A stretch of DNA of 38,176 nt from Diphasiastrum complanatum (Eukaryota; Streptophyta; Lycopodiopsida; Lycopodiales; Lycopodiaceae): the NCBI GenBank assembly GCA_029204225.1, contig MU835551.1:1-38176 (forward strand), written 5' to 3'. Shown here piece by piece: positions 31,200 through 38,176 of the stretch. The position numbers and the translations under genes are program-made. The notes beneath the pieces are model-generated. The model did no database searches and had not been told where the DNA came from. It saw only the letters and a program-made list of their open reading frames with translations. How positions within the stretch are numbered: the first letter of the stretch is position 1; every line of letters begins with the position of its first letter.

Positions 31200-32225
31200 A
31201 TGCTTGAATCATTTTTCTTCGTTGGCCTCCATTGAGCGCAAGCTCATCAATCTCTTTCAATATTCTTTTTTGTTTGTTTCTTTTTAATTTCTTATCTAGT
31301 TGGATCAGCATTTTGGAAGCCTAAATCTCTTTACTCCAGTATTTTATTGAGTCCTATGGATCTCACAAGCATATCTTGTAAAGTACATTGTTTTTGCTTA
31401 TCGAGAGTTTTGCTTATTTTAGTGGATTGTATTCTACTACAGATAATAATAGTCTATATTTGTTTGTGTAGAAAGTTCAATCCTTATCTCCAGTTTTATA
31501 AGAGATAGATATATCTATTGAGATTCAGATGGATTGTTGATTTCTTGCATGAGATGCTAGAAATGGGGCTATTAACTCTTTAAAGTACAGTACTATTCAG
31601 GATTGAGTTATAATTGTCTGAGACTTTATGGATCTCCTAGAGATTTTGTTTGACTGAATTGTTGTATTTTAGAATGTTTGGATTCTAAGAATAATTGTAC
31701 CAAAAGGCATTATTATCTACAAGACATTGTGGATAGATTAAGACTATAATAAAAATTAAATTTTCTTTAGCTTTTGAACTTGATCTTAGAAATAAAGAGT
31801 TAATTCACCCAATGGTTCATGTAATTGGGATAACATGAAAGTGACGAACTTTTATTCGGAGAAGATCAACATGTTTGGAGATTTATAGCTTAGTGTATCT
31901 TTGGGTTTTGAGTTAGTACTCTTGTGTAGAGACAAGCAATTGAAGGATTGTTGCATCTCTGAGTACTTATTCAGATGGAAAGATTTGACTAAGAATAATG
32001 ATTCCTAGGTAAGTTTTGAAAGCTTAAGAAATAATTTCATTTCTTCTTTTTCTCGTTCTGAGAATAGACATTGTTTAAGGGAGGAAGAATGTTACGGCTG
32101 CTAAGGAAATGGAATAGTCCTAATATGGTAGATCAGCCCTCTAGTGTTCAAGATTATTGTTCACGTCGAGATTTAATTCTATGTCAAGGCCTGAATGTGA
32201 CTAATAACCTTTGAGAGGACCCAGA
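31200..32225 (+). mobile_element. 3' end of a Ty3/gypsy-type element G (plus)
   Basis: Non-coding sequence similar to the minus-strand copy at 10957-12000, then the polypurine tract AAGGGAGGAAGAA (32077-32089) and an LTR starting TGTTACGGCTG at 32090. After about 135 bp of LTR the sequence is cut at 32225 by a copia-type LTR. No pol motif is included. The left limit near 31200 is approximate. Confidence 0.6.
32090..32225 (+). repeat. Gypsy G LTR, first part
   Basis: TGTTACGGCTGC...GAGAGGACCCAGA. It aligns with the minus-strand LTR at 11247-11112 and is interrupted by the LTR starting at 32226. Confidence 0.6.
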
Positions 32226-32923
32226 TGTGAAGAATTGCCAAAAATTAGCAAATCTAGCTTGATCAAAAATCATGTAGAATCATGTAAAATGTACATAAGT
32301 GGGCCCCACACGTGTGAGGCCATGGAGCCACGTGGGAATACATACTAACGTAAGTTAGATCAAATCTAAAAAGTGGTTCAAGTCAATTTGGTAGTGATTC
32401 CTACTTTATAGGACCTAGAACCTAGATTTAAGGAGAAAAATTGACCTACTAGCCACTACTTGGCATGACTCTAGGAATGAGGCTAGGTTGGCAAATTAGG
32501 GCAAGAAATCCAAGTTAACTTTCTTATTACATGCTGGAAATTCACCTAACTGTACAAAGGAAGAGGCTTTTGTATGTAGGAGACTCTCCATAGTGAACAC
32601 TTAGATTATTTTTGAGAGTTCATTGGCAAGACTTGTGTTTCTACTCTATGTACTTGTTGTTTTTTGGATCCAAGCAAGATCAAAGTCATTTGTACTTTGT
32701 TATTAGTCTACAAGCCATACTATGTACTATTTCACACATGTGTGGATTGTACTTTGTGTTTGATTAATGATTAAAGGTTGCTCTTGATTGAAAGTTGCTA
32801 ATTTGTTGATCTAGATCTCAAAATCAGTGTCTAGTTTGCATTGTTTTTTATGATCAATCAATCAATGACTCTTGTGAGCATTAAATGCACTCATTAAAGG
32901 TCCAAAGTAACGGTACTTTCACA
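32226..32923 (+). repeat. Copia-type LTR H
   Basis: 698 bp from TGTGAAGAATTGCC to CTTTCACA, sharing the TGTGA start and CTTTCACA end of copia A and C. It contains CACACGTGTG (32307-32316), CCACGTGG (32328-32335) and CACACATGTGTG (32733-32744). The next bases, TGGTGGCTAAATAC, only partly resemble a PBS. Flanks CCAGA and TGGTG are not a target duplication. It may be a 5' LTR of a truncated element or a rearranged solo LTR. Confidence 0.65.
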
Positions 32924-33169
32924 TGGTGGCTAAATACATGGTTTGGTGGTACCGAAAAAGAACCCATTTTTCATTGAACCTTTTGGTAGTAAATTTCACT
33001 TTTTGGGGATTTTATTACTCATAATTGTGTTGAGTCCACATTAAAAATGACATAAGTTTTTAGTGATAAGTCCAATTTCAGCGGAGTTTGGTGCGTTAGA
33101 AAGCGCTTGACGAGCGCTACGGTTAAAAAGTTATGGCATGTCCAAAGTATGGGGACTTTATTAATCATA

Positions 33170-33386
33170 ATTTAATGTTTAGGATGATCAGCGCAAAAGC
33201 TTTTTCATCCTTCAGTTTTCATCTGGCGATTGGTGCATCGTCTGCTTCAGGTTTTCCTTCTGCACCTGTAACAATGTCATACAATTCTTTAGCCATTAGT
33301 ATAGTTTTCATCTTAAATTTCCATAGATGGTAATTGGCTCCATCAAGCTTGTCCATTATAGGACTGGCTTTTCCTTGGGAATCCAT
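33170..33386 (-). pseudogene. gag: Copia I gag, N-terminal fragment
   Basis: The ATG at 33386-33384 starts MDSQGKASPIMDKLDG, then ANYHLWKFKMKTILMAKELY and DIVTGAEGKPEADD. A TGA then replaces an Arg-like codon, and the sequence resumes KLKDEKAFALIILNIKL before the match ends. This is the conserved N-terminal domain of copia gag. About 70 residues remain of a normal 250-350. Confidence 0.85.
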
Positions 33387-33528
33387 GTGGAAGATTAGTC
33401 TAAGTGATAGGAAAAACTATTAGTGACTTAAGTATAAAAATCTGGTACTGAATTATAGAACAAGAAGACAATTAGTCTATCGGCTAATAGAGTCTTGTAC
33501 TATGGAAGCTTATCAGGCTACGAAAATA

Positions 33529-33540
33529 GCTCTGATACCA
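33529..33540 (-). other. Primer binding site of copia I
   Basis: Minus-strand TGGTATCAGAGC, a perfect match to the plant initiator tRNA-Met PBS, directly at the LTR end TCCAACA. Confidence 0.9.
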
Positions 33541-34399
33541 TGTTGGAGAAAGAGGGTGTGTGAGTGTGAGAAACTAAAAATAGCTCGAAAAGAAAACGAA
33601 CACGAAAAGAAGTGAACTCGAAACTCGAACGAGAAGCGAACTCTACAAAGCTAATTCAATATGTAAAAGGAATGAACCTATTACTGACAATACAAAAGAA
33701 TGAATGCGCAAGGCATCTACTTTGTCTATCTTTGATAAGCTTCTGATGCTATTATTTTCACACACTTACTGAATACGCAAATGGTATTTAATATATACAC
33801 AATTTACAGGTGTGCAGATGAAGAAAGTACAAAGTGGATGTGCTATCTGTAGGAAATTGTGGGTGGCTACTGTCGTTGTCAAATATGTTAGCACAGTTGC
33901 ATGGGATGAGCATGAGAAGGCCGCGACATCAGCCTTTGCTAAAATGAACATTGGTGAAGATGCGCAAAATGCGACACTCTAACAAAATGCCTTCGGATTT
34001 GATTTACAGGGTGCCTTCGCTTTTCCTAGGGCACCTTCGACATTTTGTAAGGCAGTGTTGTCTTTTTCGCCTGTCACGAATCACGTGCAAAAACACAATG
34101 TCACGTTTTTCGCCTTTTTCGCCTGTCGAAATTTCCTTGTATTTATGCAGACAGTCGAATTTTTTGCTTGTCTTAGTTTACATGTAAATATGCAAACTAT
34201 GCAATAACATGAGTAAAAATGCAGCATGAATGGAGGCAGGGTAAAATAGGACTTAGGAGAGTAGAAGAGATAAATCCAACATGAAGAAAGAGGAAGATGG
34301 TCTATTCCGCTACACACGATAAGTTTTCTTTCTTGTTGTTCGAATTCTTTTAATATTCGAATCTTATTCGACCTATCTTTCACATACCTCTTTCCAACA
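33541..34399 (-). repeat. 5' LTR of copia I
   Basis: 859 bp. In plus orientation it begins TGTTGGAGAAAGAGG and ends CCTCTTTCCAACA, so its ends form an imperfect inverted repeat of about 13 bp. The PBS confirms the inner boundary. The outer end is inferred from the inverted repeat. Confidence 0.75.
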
Positions 34400-35124
34400 G
34401 ACTCCGTATGGGGTATCGACAGTTCGGATGATAGGAGACAACAAAGTTCCTTCGATCGAAGCTTTGGGGAAGATCAGAACGATCGTCGTAAGGGAATTCT
34501 AGGAAGAATTCAAAACTTGCAGTTCGGTAGTTTCGAACATTGGTGAAGATGCACAAAATGCGACACTCTAACAAAATGCCTAAGGATTTGATTTACAGGG
34601 TGCCTTCGCTTTTCCTAGGGCACCTTCGACATTTTGTAAGGCAGTGTCGTCTTTTTCGTCTGTCACGAATCACGTGTAAAAACACAATGTCATGTTTTTC
34701 GCCTTTTTCGCCTGTCGAAATTTCCTTGTATTTATGCAGACAGTCAAATTTTTTGCCTGTCTTAGTTTACATGTAAATATGCAGACTATGCGATAACATG
34801 AGTAAAAATGTAGCATGAATGGAGGCAGGGTAAAATAGGATTTAGGAGAGTAGAGGAGATAAATCCAACATGAAGAAAGAGGAAGATGGTCTATTCCACT
34901 ACACACGATAAGTTTTCTTTCTTGTTGTTCGAATTCTTTTTTTATTCGAATCTTATTTGACCTATCTTTCACATAGCTCTTTCCAACAGACTCCATATGG
35001 GGTATCGACAGTTCGGATGATAGGAGACAACACAGTTCCTTCGATCGAAGCTTTGGGGAAGATCTAAACGATCGTCGTAAAGGAATTCTAGGAAGAATTC
35101 AAAACTTGCAGTTCGGTAGTTTCG
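33947..35124. repeat. Tandem duplication, 2 x 589 bp
   Basis: 33947-34535 and 34536-35124 are direct copies of equal length, both starting AACATTGGTGAAGATG and ending GTTCGGTAGTTTCG. About two dozen base differences by eye. Each unit holds the outer ~450 bp of the copia I LTR plus 136 bp of flank (GACTCCRTATGGGG...). The LTR end CCAACA thus recurs at 34399 and 34988. Short frames within it (for example 33951-34187 and 34540-34776) are duplicated shadows. Confidence 0.95.
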
Positions 35125-37590
35125 AGAAAACCATCGGTGGTGGCTTAGTTATTCAGTGTGTGTGACAGCTGTTTGGCACAATGGGGCTTGCAAGGGATTT
35201 GCAAAGAGCAGTGATAGAGAGCCATAGAAATTTACAGGAGCAGATTGGGAGAAAATCTGAGAGAATTGCAAAATTTTCAGATTCTATGAGCTATTGAAGG
35301 CTTTCTCAGAAAAGCGAACTATTAGCAGTCAATTGGGCACCAATTGACAAGTTGTAAATTTTATCACTGAGCTAGAGGAAGGGCGAGCTCAGCTAGGTGG
35401 GAAACTGCAAGTGAAAGCATGAAAAAAAAGCTGGTACGACTCAACCTCTCTCTGAAGCTATGGTATGGTAGGCTAGGTTTTTGGAAGGAAAAACCAGACT
35501 GTTTGTAATCTACAGTGCACCAATTGGCCTACCGATAGTTTCAGAGGGCGACCTTAGACAAGTGAGAAGCTGTAGAAAAATTTTAACAAAAGATTGAGAA
35601 TAGCCAAGTAACTTCTATCCTCTCCAAAGCTAGGGTTTCATGAGAAAAACGAGTGGACTGTAGGGAGATTATTTTGAAGTTTTAAGAATCTACAACATGG
35701 CACCCTAGCAGATTGAGTGGGCTTGCAAAGGGCTGTGGTGGACCGCAAAGCCAACATCGTGCTGGAGCAGATTTTGTTTTTTGATCAGTCATAGCTATTT
35801 GCTTGGAGAAAAGGCAAAGGAAGGAGAATGTGGAGAGAGAGAGAGAGCTCGTGGGCCAACGTGTGCGACCAATTACGCTGGTCCCATAGCATCTTAGAGG
35901 GAGCCTAAGAGAATAGTTCGGCTTGCAGGAGGCTGATAGCCATCCGATCATGAAGATCGTGAATCGATGGTGCACATCGAGGCTCGAAGATGAGGTCTGG
36001 GCCATGGGATTGAAATCATTCATTGGATGGCAAGTGAAGTGGGCCATGAAAGGTTGAAGGGGTCCAAAGGGCCATTGGGCCTTCAACTTCAGTTATTATT
36101 TTCACATTGAAATGTGAATTTGGACCCAAAGTTCTAAAAGGGCATTTCTTCATTAAGAAACTTCTTTGTGAAGTTGAAGTTCATTTTTGCAAGCCATTTT
36201 TTGAATGGACCTATCTTTGGCTAAAAGAAATCTATTTTGGCCATCCTTGGGCCAAAAGTATCCCTAAAACTGGCTGCTCAAAGCTAGCGGAAAAGTGACA
36301 TCACATAGCAGGGAGAAAGGCATTTCGGGGGGTTTTCATCACCATTCCATCGAGCGGAGTGCAGGTGACTTAGTGATGGATACACTTGCCGTTTGGGTAC
36401 CGTAGGACCAAATTTGGGGCAATTTTTGGCTGGTGAAACATGCTATAGGCAGTACAATGAGGCATTATCACTTCAAAATCATTATAACTTACTTCTAAAA
36501 GGGTCACAAGGTGTTTGAAAGCGATAAATGCAGTATGAAAGTGAATGATAGCTGATTTGTGTGGAGAAAGCTAGTATTGGCGACAGTGCAGTTTGGCGAT
36601 GATGACTCATGGATAAGCTTGCGTTGGCATGGTGTCGGGTGGCACATCGCCAGGGAGAGCGGGCAACACTGCTAGGAGTCAGGAGGAGTAGGTGATGCTT
36701 CGGCGATCGACTTGGATAGTAGGATGGTGACATAGGGACGGGTCAAGCCTACTTGGAGGTAGGTGGCATGGAGCGTACTTGGAGGTGGTACATATTCTGA
36801 GGGCATGGAGTGCATTACAGGGTGATGTGGATCCAGCATGCCCATGGTTGTGATCCAACAGGGATGGAGATGGTTGCTTAGGGAGTGACAGTTGATACTT
36901 TGGCGAGTGATCAGGTGAGCTGCATGGTTATATGCACAGTTGTCTCCAGGTTGGTATTACATGTTGTGGTGAGATAGGCTCCTTGGTGGGAGGCCTATGT
37001 ACTGGTCAAATCAGAGTTGGCAACATCAAGCATGAGAAGTTGAGCCTACATGGGATGTAGGAGTGGCAAATCATCGTTAGTATTTTTGGGAGATGGGCGA
37101 GCTACTCAGGTATAGCCTATGGTGAGTTTTACGTACATTCATTCATTTGTTCCTTGTTAGACTCTTGGGCTTGGAGCATGGGGAATGGATGGAGATCAAC
37201 TTTTAGGACTTATTGGACAGTTGGATATGCTTGGATGTGAGGACATCTTGGTTACAGGTGCGGGCCGTAGTTGAGGACTTGATTTGGTGACCAATGGTAT
37301 AGCAGCGAATCTACAGGTGGCACAAGTGTTCATATGACAAGATACCACTTATGAGCAGACCCTGGTCATATATTTGACACTTTATCATTCGTGTTGGTTT
37401 GCATGAGAGTATGTGGGCTTGCATGTTCACAGGAGTCAAGATCTAAGTCAAAGTTGTATGTGATTGTGCATTTGCTACATTTGAAACAAAGTAGTCAACC
37501 TGGTGGTTTGTTGGTGTGCTTGAGTGTGAGTCAAGTATAGGGTAGTAGGACATGCATAACATCTTTTGAATACTCCAAACATTGCTACAG
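35125..37590. other. Gene-free stretch, possible retroelement leader or LTR
   Basis: About 2.5 kb with higher GC than the left half of the window and no recognised gene. A 134-codon minus frame at 35682-36086 is Ser/Pro/Cys-rich without a domain. GGCTTGCAARGG-type phrases recur near 35186, 35718 and 35924. An inverted repeat GTTGAAGG/CCTTCAAC lies at 36053-36087. No PBS or LTR terminus was found before the gag at 37591. Confidence 0.5.
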
Positions 37591-38176
37591 TTTGTATTTC
37601 TTTACCCTATCAAATTTGAGCTTATGTCATTGATCAATCTTTCAGTGAAAGACCATGTGATCACTCATATAAGTGATGCCACGATGGCTAGGGGAGCTTG
37701 GGAAGCTCTTAGAATGCAATTTCAAACTTGCAATCCAGTTCGAGCCATGTTCTTGAAGTCGAGATTGAACACAGTAAGGATGGAAGAAAGTGAATCAGTG
37801 GGATCTTTCTTCACCAGGATAAAGGAGCTTAGAGATCAACTTGTGGCGATTGGAGAACCAATCAGAGATATTGAATTGGTACATACCACAATGAGCGGTG
37901 TCTCGGAAGGGCTACAGATGTTTGTGAGCGGCATTGCTTCGAGGGAGAGGTTGCCTACTTTTGAAGACTTCCACGGAATCATGTTGCAAGAAGAGCAGCG
38001 TCGCGAAGTGGTGAAGTCAAGCCAAACCCCACAAGAGGATCAAGCCTGCTTGCTAAAGGCAATCAGAAAGGATGGAAACAGATTTCTAAGAAATCCAAGC
38101 ATGATGACGACGAGGGAGAGTCGTCATCAAAAGGGAAAAAGAAGAAGAAAGGCAAATGTTACTATTGCCACAAACG
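37591..38176 (+). pseudogene. gag: Copia J gag, partial at window end
   Basis: The plus frame with ATG at 37624 reads LINLSVKDHVITHISDATMA, then RGAWEALRMQFQ, MFLKSRLNTVRMEES, FFTRIKELRDQLVAIGE, and SGVSEGLQMFVSGIASRE. This is a UBN2-type copia gag. The N-terminal domain (xxLWKxxM) is missing upstream, so the start is probably truncated. A frameshift near 38045-38052 is needed to reach the Lys-rich linker and the first half of a zinc knuckle (CYYCHK, from 38157), which runs off the window. Compared with copia E it has the same RMxxxxxxxxFxxxIKExRDQL pattern. Confidence 0.85.

Larger units (their letters stand above)
33170..34399 (-). mobile_element. Ty1/copia element I, 5' end (minus)
   Basis: On the minus strand: LTR (34399 to 33541), a Met PBS, a ~140-bp leader and a gag N-terminus that ends near 33170 in unrelated DNA (32924-33169, no features seen). 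Closest to copia E by gag wording (FKMKTILMAKELYDI vs FKLKNILMEKELWEI) but with a different, longer LTR. Confidence 0.85.

Noticed and set aside
33951-34776. Pair of near-identical 78-codon ORFs
   Set aside because: They are shadows of LTR and flank sequence within the 589-bp tandem duplication, not a duplicated gene.
35682-36086. 134-codon minus-strand ORF
   Set aside because: Ser/Pro/Cys-rich with no domain, in GC-richer DNA where such frames arise by chance; no splice or promoter support.

Overview
This is a plant nuclear window made almost entirely of decayed, nested LTR retrotransposons. No intact host gene could be identified. I infer a large, repeat-rich seed-plant genome, with a gymnosperm as the leading guess. 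The reasons are several unrelated Ty1/copia families with initiator-Met-type primer sites, Ty3/gypsy pieces, heavy stop-codon decay, long AT-rich stretches without genes, and (GA)n arrays. Nothing looks bacterial or organellar. The organism call is an inference, not a sequence match.

Layout. 1-1242: an unrecognised pseudo-ORF broken by stops (229-1242). 1243-5240: AT-rich DNA without genes, holding a worn minisatellite near 3408-3772 and a 58-bp LTR scrap at 4990-5047. 5240-5793: a minus-strand fragment that recurs at 20546-21095. 5794-6327: an open frame of unknown function. 7510-10956: a 5'-truncated copia (A, +) with gag, protease, an RT remnant, an unusual ORF after RT, and a 3' LTR carrying a palindrome-rich insertion. 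10957-12000: the 3' end of a gypsy element on the minus strand. 12594-13916: a 10-bp-period minisatellite studded with GC-rich palindromes. 13917-15273: a minus-strand broken gene containing a DGQH motif. 15274-16977: the 3' part of a minus-strand copia (B). 16976-17577: a gypsy RT fragment. 17578-19731: the 5' part of a plus-strand copia (C). 20546-24027: a minus-strand copia (D).

24368-29946 is the one structurally complete element (copia E, +). It has two short LTRs, PBS, PPT and the order gag-protease-integrase-RT-RNase H. It is inactive: the start codon is changed and there are stops and frameshifts. Its leader carries 3 x 80-bp and 2 x 101-bp tandem repeats. 29947-31087: a minus-strand gypsy LTR with a tRNA-Asp-type PBS and three (GA)n arrays. 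31200-32225: a second gypsy 3' end, inverted relative to the one at 10957-12000. 32226-32923: a copia-type LTR. 33170-34399: a minus-strand copia 5' end (gag, PBS, LTR). Part of that LTR plus its flank is tandemly duplicated with a 589-bp period (33947-35124). 35125-37590: no recognised gene. 37591-38176: a copia gag running off the window.

The genes do not work together as a pathway; they are gag-pol pieces of separate elements. The parts least explained by known families are the DGQH pseudogene, the ORF between RT and the 3' LTR that recurs in copia A and B, the palindromic minisatellite, and the CACRTGTG-type palindromes shared by several LTRs.
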